In this document: positions 45,956-53,685 of the stretch, one piece after another
Layout: each line of letters opens with the position of its first letter
Numbering within the stretch: the stretch's first letter is position 1
Assembly (NCBI RefSeq): GCF_947648125.1
Contig: NZ_CANSMR010000015.1
Coordinates: 62,001-126,000, forward strand
DNA from: an uncultured Bradyrhizobium sp.
GTDB taxonomy: Bacteria > Pseudomonadota > Alphaproteobacteria > Rhizobiales > Xanthobacteraceae
Direction: 5' to 3'
DNA length: 64,000 bases
Notes under the pieces: model-generated
Seen by the model: the letters and a program-made list of their open reading frames with translations, nothing else
Databases searched by the model: none
What the model was told of the DNA's origin: nothing
Translations under genes and position numbers: made by a program

Positions 45956-46534
45956 TGTCGCCTCCTATGAGGATTGCGCCAACGTTCTAGATTGCCGGCC
46001 TTGAAGCCATGCTGAACATCCTGTTGTCGGCCGTTCATCAGGGGGCGGCACTGGAAGTTCGGCGCCGTCGCGGCATCGTTCGTCTACTTCAGACGAAAGA
46101 GTAAATTGCCTTGCTCGCAAATCATCCGTCCACGCAAATGATGGTCTGAGAGGCGGCCATGGGGGCGCGGTCCCGACCTGGGGTAGTCATGGGGCGGCCG
46201 AGACCGCGCTTACCACCGCGCTGGCCGTCCAACGTCATCCACGATCTCAATGGCGCGGAAGTGCCGAAAGTCATTGGGGGGCGCCCGTACTGGCATCGGC
46301 GGCGGACCTCCCTGCCCGCGCGCGTTAGCCACTGCGCTCGGATGTCCTTTAGCCGTGCTGGGTGCCGTTAAGCCCGTTAGCCGCTCTAACCCGTTGACCG
46401 AGCTTGGTTCTGGCCCTTCTGCCGGGATCGCCACTCCACTCCCCCTCAATGAAACCATTTTCCGGAAGCCGCGAAGCCGGCCGGAAACAGACCGCTGGTA
46501 GCGTCCCAACATTGGACCAAAAGGGGATTCGGTC
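45956..46534. other. Long intergenic region without a supported gene
   Basis: About 580 bp. Open frames here lack coding character. An inverted repeat TTTCCGG...CCGGAAA lies at about 46460-46484, upstream of the tandem small ORFs. A short frame at 46159-46371 begins like an integrase N-terminus (MGRPRPRLPP) but does not continue as one. Confidence 0.4.
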
Positions 46535-46618
46535 ATGTGGGATTTCATCAACGAATTGTATCGGGATTTCTGCCTGGCTCGCCTGCAGGAAATGCGGAAG
46601 CTGGAGCATCACATCTGA
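46535..46618 (+). CDS. Very small protein (27 aa)
   Basis: The ATG at 46535 follows AAAAGGGGATTCGGTC and opens MWDFINELYRDFCLARL, ending KLEHHI. It is amphipathic, helical and rich in aromatic and charged residues. It lies 13 bp before the next small ORF, so the two are probably cotranscribed. Too short for a family call, but the ribosome site and codon use support it. Confidence 0.5.
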   Translation: MWDFINELYRDFCLARLQEMRKLEHHI

Positions 46619-46631
46619 ACGGGCGCGGAGC

Positions 46632-46766
46632 ATGGACAACGATCAGCCCCTGGTCGGCGCCATCCTGACGGCGGTGGTGATTGCCGCGATGGTCTGGGTC
46701 ACAATCGGACCTCCGCCGGGGCACGAGAGGGTCAGCAGCTACCCCCAGACTGTCGCGAGACGCTGA
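46632..46766 (+). CDS. Small single-pass membrane protein (44 aa)
   Basis: The ATG at 46632 follows GGCGCGGAG. A short acidic head (MDNDQP) leads to one membrane helix (LVGAILTAVVIAAMVWVTI), then a PPPGHERVSS tail. It is downstream of the 27-aa ORF and followed directly by a hairpin. Function unknown; a membrane-active or regulatory small protein is possible. Confidence 0.55.
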   Translation: MDNDQPLVGAILTAVVIAAMVWVTIGPPPGHERVSSYPQTVARR

Positions 46767-46768
46767 CG

Positions 46769-46784
46769 CCCGTATGAATACGGG
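46769..46784 (+). terminator. Compact hairpin after the tandem small ORFs
   Basis: CCCGTAT-GA-ATACGGG is a perfect 7-bp palindrome 2 nt after the stop. There is no T-run, so termination is not certain. Confidence 0.4.
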
Positions 46785-46992
46785 TTACTCGAACCTTGGC
46801 GCCGGTCTCACAGACAGAACATGACTGGGATTGCGGGCCCAGTTTGAAACAAGCCGCCGTCGGGACAATTCATTTCGAGCCCGGCGGCGTAGTTTCTTTG
46901 GCGACCCCAATTCTAAGAATCCCTTAACCAACAGCGCAGGCCGCCCGCGAGAGCGTGGACCGATTGCGCGTCCATTCGCGTTGTACAGCGCC

Positions 46993-47448
46993 ATGCGTAC
47001 AACGGGTTATTGGGTCGTCGTTGCGGTGTGTGGCGCGGCAGCTCTTGCCACGCCCATCGCAACCGCCGAGGCACAACAGGTGCAGGCCGGAACGCTCGCG
47101 TGTCGCGGCGGCCCCGATGCCGGTTTCATCCTGGGCCCGGTAACCAATCTCGATTGCGTGCTGCACGCCGATAGCGCACCGGACGGTCACTACGTCGCAG
47201 CCATTCCCAACCTCGGCATTTTCATCGGCGACGAGGAAGTCGCACTGGCCTGGAAGGTGATGGCGCCAGTGCCGTGGCTCGCGCCCGATCAACTCGCCGG
47301 CAGTTACACCCATGAAAGCGGCGCGGGCGACAACGTCCTCACCGGCGGCACGAATACGCCGATCACGCTGCATCCGTTGAACGAGGATGCTTTCTCGACT
47401 CCGCCGGTCAAAATCGAGAGCCTGGAAATTCGGCCGATGGATCGCTGA
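46993..47448 (+). CDS. DUF992 secreted protein
   Basis: A 151-aa protein with a signal peptide ending at ATAEA. The mature domain fits DUF992: VQAGTLACRGGPDAGFILGP, then IGDEEVALAWKVMAPVPWLAP, LAGSYTHESGAGDNVLTGG and ITLHPL. Two cysteines (GTLACRG, LDCVLH) may pair in the periplasm. Start at ATG 46993; the longer frame has no ribosome site. Role unknown. Confidence 0.82.
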   Translation: MRTTGYWVVVAVCGAAALATPIATAEAQQVQAGTLACRGGPDAGFILGPVTNLDCVLHADSAPDGHYVAAIPNLGIFIGDEEVALAWKVMAPVPWLAPDQLAGSYTHESGAGDNVLTGGTNTPITLHPLNEDAFSTPPVKIESLEIRPMDR

Positions 47449-47569
47449 TGCTGATCGAAGCCGCGTACCGGCTGCCGAAATGCACAACGCCGCCCGCTTG
47501 AAATATACGCGGACGGCGTTGCTCCTAGCCCCAGGAAGGTGATGCAAAATCCTGACAGCTCCAAGTCTG

Positions 47570-47721
47570 CACGTTTTGTGCCAACGATCATGGCCCATAT
47601 GGGCTATTTGGCTGCAGAGAAACGAAGGTAGGCTAAGCACCGAGGTACTGGTGACGGTGCCTCACGACCAAAGTGTCAACTTGGCCTCAGCGTGGCCCAC
47701 GCGCTGAGGCCATTCTTTTTT
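47570..47721 (+). ncRNA. Candidate small RNA or leader ending in an intrinsic terminator
   Basis: At 47683-47711 GGCCTCAGCG and CGCTGAGGCC form a long stem followed by ATTCTTTTTT (to 47721), a strong plus-strand terminator. The only upstream plus gene, DUF992, ended 235 nt earlier. A separate short transcript starting around 47570-47620 is a possibility; its 5' end is a guess. The rest of 47449-47972 has no gene. Confidence 0.35.
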
Positions 47722-47972
47722 GATGTTCACGGTCTGCTCTGAGAGAGCATCTTGTTCTTTATCATTCAGCGCACGAAACGCTTCCGTAGTTCTCCGTGCG
47801 TGAACAAAGTTCCGACGGCGCTTGAGACGCCGAGCGTATTCTGTTCGTCACGTTGCAGGTTCCGATTCTCGCAGCGATCTTCGGCGGCGCGCTTCGTGAT
47901 TTCTTAATCTGGAACTGGTTCCTCAATGAGATTGCCAGCACTCTCATTGTTCGTCGATATTTTGGGATCGAT

Positions 47973-48269
47973 ATGGAAGATTCCGTCCAGATCCGTTGCA
48001 CTCGCTGCAAGAACGTCTTTCGTGATCGCGCCAAGCGGCTGCAGAACGGTTACTCGCGCCAGTGCCCGAGCTGCGAGATCGTCCTCTTCTTCGACGAGGA
48101 CTCGCATGATTCAAACATCAAGCGCGCGATGCGAACGGCGCGGCGCGCACGCAAGGAACTGCGCGAAAGCGAAGACGTGAGCACGAGAAGGACCGCGGGC
48201 GTTCCCCGGCAGTACGGTGGCCGCTCGGCTTCGAACGCACGGGGAACTGAAGAAGCGGACGACGATTGA
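47973..48269 (+). CDS. Small zinc-ribbon-like protein (98 aa)
   Basis: The start MEDSVQIRCTRCKNVFRDRA gives CTRC and, 24 residues on, CPSC, four cysteines suited to zinc. A basic helical stretch (NIKRAMRTARRARKELRE) and an acidic end (TEEADDD) follow. The upstream open frame is hydrophobic and looks unrelated. It may bind nucleic acid; function unknown. Confidence 0.65.
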   Translation: MEDSVQIRCTRCKNVFRDRAKRLQNGYSRQCPSCEIVLFFDEDSHDSNIKRAMRTARRARKELRESEDVSTRRTAGVPRQYGGRSASNARGTEEADDD

Positions 48270-48292
48270 GTTTGGCGCTGCCGCCTGCTCGA

Positions 48293-48505
48293 CTAACCGC
48301 CCAGGCCCACATAGGACGAGGCACGGTCGAGCCATTGGCGCGTCGACTCGTCGCTCCAGCCGGGAACGGCGAAGCGCGCGGCCGGCGTTGCAGCCGCGGG
48401 TGAACGAACAGTTGCGGGCTGGCGCGTGTGGGAGTGACGCCGTGTTGCGGCGTTCGCAGACACGCACAGGATGACCAACAGGCCAAGTGCCAAGACACAA
48501 CGCAT
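48293..48505 (-). CDS. Small secreted protein (70 aa)
   Basis: The ATG at 48505 follows a good CAGGAGC site. The signal peptide (VLALGLLVILCVSANA) is cleaved before ATRRHSHTRQ. The mature part is Ala/Pro/Arg-rich and ends FAVPGWSDESTRQWLDRASS, then YVGLGG. It is nested at the end of longer artefactual frames. It is convergent with the zinc-ribbon gene. Confidence 0.65.
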   Translation of the reverse strand: MRCVLALGLLVILCVSANAATRRHSHTRQPATVRSPAAATPAARFAVPGWSDESTRQWLDRASSYVGLGG

Positions 48506-48605
48506 CGCATTTGCTCCTGACGACCATCGCGACCGCGCCGAGAGAACGATCACGCCAAGCTGCCAGACCTTTGCTACATCGATTACGTCGTCTCCAGTAG
48601 CCGGA

Positions 48606-49019
48606 TCAGGACCGCCGCTTTGCCTCGACGTAGCGCTTGAAATTATCCAGGATCGCCTGCCAGCCGCCGCGCTGCTGCTCGACCGAATGGGTATCCTCGC
48701 CGTCGAAGCTGACCTGCACCTTGACGCCGCCGGCCTCGGGCGTGAACGCAACCTGCGCGCTGCGGTCGCCGAACGAATATTCGAGCAGGCGGGGCGCCTC
48801 GACCTTGGTGTAGGTGCCGGCGAAATCGAACCCCATGCTGCCGTCCTTAGCTTCCATCCGCGACGAGAATGCACCACCGGCGCGCAGGTCCACGGTCGCG
48901 GCCGTGGTGTGCCAATCGTCGGACGCCGCATTCCATTGCTTGATGTCGTCGGGCGTGGTGTAGGCGCGCCAGACATCGGCGATCGGCGCGACAACGATCG
49001 TTTCGACGGCAATCCTCAT
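48606..49019 (-). CDS. SRPBCC/AHSA1-family protein
   Basis: A 137-aa START-like (Activator of Hsp90 ATPase homologue 1-type) domain: VAPIADVWRAYTTPDDIKQW, then DLRAGGAFSSRMEAKDGS, FAGTYTKVEAPRLLEYSFGD and GGWQAILDNFKRYVE. The fold makes a hydrophobic ligand pocket; function is unspecified. Cytosolic. Confidence 0.9.
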   Translation of the reverse strand: MRIAVETIVVAPIADVWRAYTTPDDIKQWNAASDDWHTTAATVDLRAGGAFSSRMEAKDGSMGFDFAGTYTKVEAPRLLEYSFGDRSAQVAFTPEAGGVKVQVSFDGEDTHSVEQQRGGWQAILDNFKRYVEAKRRS

Positions 49020-49268
49020 ATGCGTTCCTTCGTCGTTCCTTGAATGAAGCGGATGGGCGCATGGCGCCCGGCCCAGGCACCATTCTACTAGGGCTCTTCG
49101 CCGCGATCCACAAATCGCTCCGCCGGACGACAGCGCCTGCCAGGGTCGCCGGGACCATGCAGAGACCAGCGACGCCGTTCAACGAACCAAATGGTGTGCG
49201 GCCGGCACAAGAATTTCGTCAGGAATGACCGTGTATGGAAGACGGGTCCAACGCCCGGAGAGGACGAC

Positions 49269-49574
49269 ATGCGGAACCTGAATACTGTGCTGAGCAAGCT
49301 GAACGACCGCCTGCTGCGGCTGGAGGGCGAGCTGTTCGTGCTGCGATCGATCGCGCGCGCCGCCCTCACCTCCGGCGACGAGTCCGCCGTCCGCACCCGC
49401 AAGCTGCTCGAAGGCGCCAAGCTCGCGCTGGCAGACGAAGCCGAACGGCCGCTGGACGCCGCGACCGGGAAATACGTCGCGGCTGCGATCGCCATGGTCG
49501 AAGAGCTGCTCGAGAATCCTCGCGAGGCAGCCCCGCTGTTCAGAGTGATCGACGGCGGCAAGCGGGACGACTAG
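49269..49574 (+). CDS. Conserved-looking hypothetical protein (101 aa)
   Basis: The ATG at 49269 follows GGAGAGGACG. The protein is helical: NTVLSKLNDRLLRLEGELFV, then a leucine-spaced coiled coil and KYVAAAIAMVEELLENPREA. No signal or membrane segment. Family not recognised. Confidence 0.65.
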   Translation: MRNLNTVLSKLNDRLLRLEGELFVLRSIARAALTSGDESAVRTRKLLEGAKLALADEAERPLDAATGKYVAAAIAMVEELLENPREAAPLFRVIDGGKRDD

Positions 49575-49601
49575 CCCACGGTCAGGAATTGCGGACCGAG
49601 C

Positions 49602-50237
49602 CTAGCTCGCGCCCTGCACGGCCCTGTCATACGCCTCGATTGTCACCTTGGCGCGGACCGCAACATCCGCGGCCGTCATGCCCGGCTTGTAGAGGCTGCT
49701 GCCGAGACCGAAGGCGCGAATGCCCACCTTCACATACTCCGCGAAATTCTGGTCCGAGACGCCGCCGACGGCGGCGAGCATCACATCCGGCGGCAGCACG
49801 GCGCGGATCGCCGAGATGCCGGAAGCGCCGAGCACGCTTGCCGGAAAGAACTTCAGGCTCGAGGCGCCCGCGCGTGCGGCGAGCAGCGCTTCCGTCGGCG
49901 AGAACACACCGGGCATCGTGATCATCGCGTGGTGCCGGGCGCGCGCCAGCACGTCGACATCGACGTTCGGCGACACCATCAGGCGCCCGCCGACGTCATG
50001 GAGACGATCGACGTCTGCCGGGGTCAGCACCGTGCCGGCGCCGATCAGGACATCAGTCGGCGCGCGCTTCGCCGCGATCTCGATCGAACGGAACGGCTCG
50101 GGGGAGTTCAGCGGAATCTCGATCGCGGTCATATCAGCCTCGAGCAGCGCGCTCACGATGCTCAAGGCCTCGTCCGGCTTGATGCCGCGCAGGATCGCGA
50201 CCAGCGGACGCTTCATCGGAGGAAACGGAATGCTCAT
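49602..50237 (-). CDS. dgoA: 2-dehydro-3-deoxy-6-phosphogalactonate aldolase
   Basis: A 211-aa KDPG/KDPGal-type class I aldolase that splits KDPGal to pyruvate and glyceraldehyde 3-phosphate. LVAILRGIKPDEA, the catalytic glutamate in TAIEIPLNSP (E40) and the Schiff-base lysine in ASSLKFFPAS (K129) are present. Start at ATG 50237, 11 bp after dgoK, with which it forms an operon. The Asn-Ser-Pro after IPL is typical of DgoA rather than Eda. Confidence 0.92.
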   Translation of the reverse strand: MSIPFPPMKRPLVAILRGIKPDEALSIVSALLEADMTAIEIPLNSPEPFRSIEIAAKRAPTDVLIGAGTVLTPADVDRLHDVGGRLMVSPNVDVDVLARARHHAMITMPGVFSPTEALLAARAGASSLKFFPASVLGASGISAIRAVLPPDVMLAAVGGVSDQNFAEYVKVGIRAFGLGSSLYKPGMTAADVAVRAKVTIEAYDRAVQGAS

Positions 50238-50248
50238 GCGTTGATCCC

Positions 50249-51163
50249 TCAATTGTTCCAGATCGCCGCCGCGGCGCCCGCGAGGCCACGGCGAACCGCC
50301 TCCTCCGCATCCATCACGTTGAGCGGAATCGAAAGGCCTTCGAGCGCGATCTGGTAGAGCCGTTGCAGGCGACCCGATGCAATCAGCGTAACCGGCGTTG
50401 CGCGCTCCCGCTCTGCAAGGCCGGCCGCCAGTTCGGCACCGATCAACGTGCCCGAGATCGTCTCACGCGCCGCCTGCGCGCTGCCGCCGAACAGCAACTG
50501 CCGGGATCGCACCCGAAACAGCAAATTGGCGGATAGAGCCGGCACGGCGAACGCCTCAGCTACGGCCAAGCGAAACGCATCGGCATCAACGGCCTCCTCC
50601 GCACCGGCGACGGCGTGTGAAAGGATGGTGTCGCGCGCAACCACGCTGAACAACTCGCCGGTCATGAAGGTCGCAAAGCGTTCGACGGTTCCACCGCGCA
50701 GGCGCACCCATTTGGAATGCGTTCCCGGCATGCAAACGAGGGCCTCACCCGGCGCATCCAGGCCGAGCGCGCCGAGCAACAGGGTTTCCTCGCCACGCAT
50801 CACATCGGGTGCAGCAGCATCGCGCTGCGCAATCCCGGGCAGGATGCGGATATCGCGCGGCTGCCCGCTGACCACGACGGCGCCTTTGAGGATCTCGGAG
50901 AGATGCGCCGGCGTGTCGACATAGCCGGTCTCGATCCAGCCCTGCCGCGCGCCCGCCATGCCGCAGATCACGACCGGCAGGCTGGCCGCAGCGCCGAGTG
51001 CGTTGAGATGCGATTGCAGCACGGGCGCAAAGCCGGTCCTGGCGGCCCCCGTCATGCCCTCGTCGCTGCGGCGTTCGCCGAACACCTCGCCGCCGGCGCC
51101 CATCAGCCAGAGCCGGAAGCTGCTGGTGCCCCAATCGACCGCGACATAGGAAGGCCCGCTCAT
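50249..51163 (-). CDS. dgoK: 2-dehydro-3-deoxygalactonokinase
   Basis: A 304-aa ASKHA-fold kinase phosphorylating 2-keto-3-deoxygalactonate. AVDWGTSSFRLWLM is the phosphate-1 motif. GEETLLLGAL and MPGTHSKWVRL are diagnostic for DgoK, followed by FMTGELFSV. Paired with dgoA it completes the last two steps of the De Ley-Doudoroff galactonate pathway; the dehydratase dgoD is not in the window. Start at ATG 51163, or GTG 51178. Confidence 0.93.
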   Translation of the reverse strand: MSGPSYVAVDWGTSSFRLWLMGAGGEVFGERRSDEGMTGAARTGFAPVLQSHLNALGAAASLPVVICGMAGARQGWIETGYVDTPAHLSEILKGAVVVSGQPRDIRILPGIAQRDAAAPDVMRGEETLLLGALGLDAPGEALVCMPGTHSKWVRLRGGTVERFATFMTGELFSVVARDTILSHAVAGAEEAVDADAFRLAVAEAFAVPALSANLLFRVRSRQLLFGGSAQAARETISGTLIGAELAAGLAERERATPVTLIASGRLQRLYQIALEGLSIPLNVMDAEEAVRRGLAGAAAAIWNN

Positions 51164-51328
51164 CGCGCTCTGTTCCACGCTCTTGGTTTCCGGCGCTGCG
51201 ATGGCGCCGCTGACCAGACGCGATAACGGCGTTCACGACGCCGCGCAAGGCGCGCCAAGATCGCGACGCCACGCGATCCACGCGAGCGAGCATACGACCC
51301 GCCTGGCCCCGTTCGCGTCAGTGATCGA

Positions 51329-51544
51329 TTACCGCGCGCCCTTCAGCGTGCAGGAGGTCGTGCAGGTCGTGACGTTGCCGTGGTCACACTTGATGCAGGC
51401 GTTGACGCACTGATCCATGACCTTGGGATTGTACTGACTATAAAGATTGGCCGCGCAGCTGTTGGTCGATCCCGTGACCTCCGGGTCGGACCAGCAACCG
51501 GACAGTAAAAATGCTGCGGCACTCAAAATGGCGACCTTGCGCAT
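51329..51544 (-). CDS. Small cysteine-rich lipoprotein (71 aa)
   Basis: The ATG at 51544 follows a perfect AGGAGG. The signal MRKVAILSAAAFLLSGC has lipobox LSGC. The mature part has six more cysteines (NSCAAN, DQCVNACIKCDHG, TTCTTSCTL), likely disulfides or a metal site. Probably lipid-anchored in the envelope. Function unknown. Confidence 0.78.
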   Translation of the reverse strand: MRKVAILSAAAFLLSGCWSDPEVTGSTNSCAANLYSQYNPKVMDQCVNACIKCDHGNVTTCTTSCTLKGAR

Positions 51545-51654
51545 AAGGCCTCCTGCCACGCTCTATCCAAGTAAATCTTGCAAGTAACCTTGATAGGTTA
51601 GGTTAAATTCCGGTTTCAATTGCGACCTTATCCGGAAGCAGTATTGCTTATCCA

Positions 51655-51725
51655 CCGGACATTTCCCCAAGGTCCGGGCCCACACCGGCAAGGCCGTCAG
51701 GCGTCCCCGCCTGGCGGCTTTGTTG
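51655..51725 (+). ncRNA. Structured leader or small RNA with intrinsic terminator
   Basis: Two hairpins in tandem. CCGGAC-11 nt-GTCCGG is at 51655-51677. A terminator-like stem GCCG-t-CAGGCG-tccc-CGCCTG-g-CGGC at 51693-51718 is followed by TTTGTT. They precede the gene at 51754 by 29 nt, so this may be an attenuator in its leader or a separate sRNA. Confidence 0.4.
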
Positions 51726-51753
51726 CCCAGCAGTGCACAAGGATACCAACAAG

Positions 51754-51930
51754 ATGGCCCGAAAGCCGCGGTGGTCGTTCAAGGAGGACCGACGACTGAT
51801 GGAATTGGCGCGCTCCTCCAAGTCGCTGGAGGAGGTCGTGAAGGCGACCGGCCGTTCACCGGAGCGAATCAAAAAGATGGCGATGCGCCTTGGCCTCTCC
51901 ATCAAGCCCCGTAGCGCCACCAAGAAATAA
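51754..51930 (+). CDS. Small HTH/SANT-like protein (58 aa)
   Basis: The start MARKPRWSFKEDRRLMELAR follows AAGGATACC. A tri-helical pattern (WSFKEDRRLMEL, SLEEVVKATG, SPERIKKMAMRLGL) looks Myb/SANT- or HTH-like and basic, consistent with DNA binding. Short basic tail KPRSATKK. Such proteins are frequent in Bradyrhizobium. Function inferred only. Confidence 0.7.
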   Translation: MARKPRWSFKEDRRLMELARSSKSLEEVVKATGRSPERIKKMAMRLGLSIKPRSATKK

Positions 51931-52028
51931 TTTGGAATGCGGCTGCGGCCTCAGCCCGGCCGGCCAGAGCGCTCTCGCCCGCAGCGAGCAGCCGTCGGCG
52001 TGAAGACGATACCTCAGAAACAAGAAAT

Positions 52029-52334
52029 CTAGGGTTCCGGTGGACAATCGTCCTTGGCCCGCACCGGGATCGCCTTGACCTCGCCCTCGGTCTTGACTTC
52101 GCGCTCAGCCTTGACCTCGCGCTCAGCCTTGGCCTCTTGCTCACCCTCGCCCGCCCGCGTGCAGGTGGTCAGCACGAAAGCCACTCGGCTGCATTGCCAC
52201 GCCGGCCCGAGCGCCGCGCTGGACACCGGCTCTGGCGACGCCAGCGTCAGGGATAGATACGCTACCAAAACGGCACCCGCCGCGCCTGCGGCAGCCAGTG
52301 CCGCGCCCGTTCCGGACCACAGCTTGGACATCAT
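52029..52334 (-). CDS. Small membrane-anchored protein with charged tandem repeat
   Basis: About 101 aa from the ATG at 52334 (or 52331). An N-terminal membrane helix (GAALAAAGAAGAVLVAYLSL) leads to AWQCSRVAFVLTTCTRAGEG and a charged repeat of the unit KAEREV (two exact copies, then KTEGEV). At DNA level this is an 18-bp direct repeat at about 52078-52131. Ends DDCPPEP. Function unknown. Confidence 0.6.
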   Translation of the reverse strand: MMSKLWSGTGAALAAAGAAGAVLVAYLSLTLASPEPVSSAALGPAWQCSRVAFVLTTCTRAGEGEQEAKAEREVKAEREVKTEGEVKAIPVRAKDDCPPEP

Positions 52335-52474
52335 GGCCTTGGTTCCCGCCGATCTCTGGGAGTCGAGGCAGCCCGCCTGTCTGCGTGTGACCGGAATCAC
52401 AACTTGGACCAAGCAGTTCAGCCCGAATCTTTGGGCTTGATGTGGGAGCGATATTGCACTGCCGCAAGGCAGGG

Positions 52475-52651
52475 TCAGCGCGCCGGCTCGATCACATTAC
52501 AGTTGGTCCGGCCCGACATCAGGCAGTCCTGCATCTTGCTCGCCGCCGTCAGGTCATGCGCAAGCCAGAGCCCGACCGCGAGCATGACCACCGCAACCAG
52601 CAGTCCGATCAGCGCCCCGCGGCGATTGCCTCCGTCCTCGGATTCGCTCAT
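52475..52651 (-). CDS. Small membrane protein (58 aa)
   Basis: The ATG at 52651 opens MSESEDGGNRRGALIGLL. One membrane helix (ALIGLLVAVVMLAVGLWLAH) is followed by a tail with two cysteines (QDCLMSGRTNCNVIEPAR). GC3-rich codon use and a GGGAACC site upstream support it. It is 140 bp upstream of the gene at 52334 on the same strand. Function unknown. Confidence 0.6.
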   Translation of the reverse strand: MSESEDGGNRRGALIGLLVAVVMLAVGLWLAHDLTAASKMQDCLMSGRTNCNVIEPAR

Positions 52652-52839
52652 GGCCGCTTCGGTTCCCTTTTGCCATCGCCCGCATCATGACCGTTTGCAC
52701 GGTTGCGTGCGATCAATTCTGCAACAGTCGCACAACGAAATGCACGCCGGGCAGCGATCGGCCCTGCAATTCCGTTGCAGGCTCGCGCGACTCGCGAAAA
52801 ACTGCCCGCTGAAGTGGAGCGCGTGTGCGGGGCGTGCCG

Positions 52840-53061
52840 GTGAGCGAACAAGAAGCGAGTTACGATTATCAGCGTTACAGGCAGCTACTCTCGGAAGCTG
52901 TCGATGAGACCAGCCGGCTGCGGCTGATCAGCCTCCTGATCACCGAAAGGGCGCGCGACAGGCTGGAAGCCCAGCGCGCCTCGGACCGGAGCGCGATGAC
53001 CGCCGAGACGGTCGCCAAGGTGCTCGGCGACGGCCGGCGCGAGCAGTTTCAGCGCGGCTAG
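52840..53061 (+). CDS. Small hypothetical protein (73 aa)
   Basis: The GTG at 52840 opens VSEQEASYDYQRYRQLLSEA. GTGs at 52834 and 52825 are alternatives; 52825 has GGAG nearby. All-helical and charged (ITERARDRLEAQRASDRSAM). Cytosolic. Function unknown. Confidence 0.55.
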   Translation: MSEQEASYDYQRYRQLLSEAVDETSRLRLISLLITERARDRLEAQRASDRSAMTAETVAKVLGDGRREQFQRG

Positions 53062-53271
53062 GTCTGTCGGCAGGTTCGGTGACCAACCACTCACCACGCC
53101 GGCCGCCAGCCGGGCGCAAACACCGCCGTCGGCCATTTGCTGTCCGCTCATATCTCCTTTGCTCCACAACCCCACGTTCGCCACTGGCCTTTTCGCCGCC
53201 ATTCACTTATTGAACGCCGAACCGAACCCCATCCATATCCATCAACGAACAGAAAGCAGCAGGCTTCCTCT

Positions 53272-53628
53272 ATGAGTGGCTTCAAGGAACCGGGTTTTGC
53301 CGACCGCCAGAAAGCGGCCCTGCAGGCGCGGCAAAACCTCCTCAACAAGTTTCGTACCCAGCCGGGCGCCGACGATCCGACCGTGAAGGCACGGGCCGAG
53401 GAGCGCGCGGCGATCGCCGAACGCCGCGCCAAGGCCAAGGAAGCCCGTGAAATCGAGAAGGCCGAGCGGAAGCGCCGCGAGGAAGAGGCCGCCGCAGCCG
53501 AGGCCGCCCGCATCGCGCGGGAGAAGGAAGAGGAAGCCGAAAGACTGGCTGCGCTCGAGGCCGAGCAAAAGGCCAAGCGCGACGCCCGCTACGCGGCACG
53601 CAAGGAGCGCGGCAAGAAGAAGCGCTGA
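53272..53628 (+). CDS. DUF6481-type coiled-coil protein
   Basis: A 118-aa, highly charged protein: MSGFKEPGFADRQKAALQAR, then an Ala/Glu/Lys/Arg coiled coil (AKAKEAREIEKAERKRREEE) and a basic end ARKERGKKKR. The N-terminal FxxPGFADRQxAA pattern matches the family I recall as DUF6481. Probably nucleic-acid associated; role unknown. Followed by a perfect hairpin. Confidence 0.75.
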   Translation: MSGFKEPGFADRQKAALQARQNLLNKFRTQPGADDPTVKARAEERAAIAERRAKAKEAREIEKAERKRREEEAAAAEAARIAREKEEEAERLAALEAEQKAKRDARYAARKERGKKKR

Positions 53629-53636
53629 GGCGTAAC

Positions 53637-53662
53637 CAGGCCCGCCGCGACGGGCGGGCCTG
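53637..53662 (+). terminator. Perfect GC hairpin between convergent genes
   Basis: CAGGCCCGCC-GCGACG-GGCGGGCCTG, a 10-bp stem 9 nt after the DUF6481 stop and 24 nt beyond the stop of the convergent MxKDx gene. It has no T-run, but its place suggests a shared 3' structure. Confidence 0.5.
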
Positions 53663-53685
53663 TGAAGCATGAGCGGTGGCGGCGG

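Noticed and set aside
46159-46371. Short frame beginning MGRPRPRLPP, like a phage integrase N-terminus
   Set aside because: Only the first residues resemble one; no tyrosine-recombinase motifs follow, and there is no att repeat.
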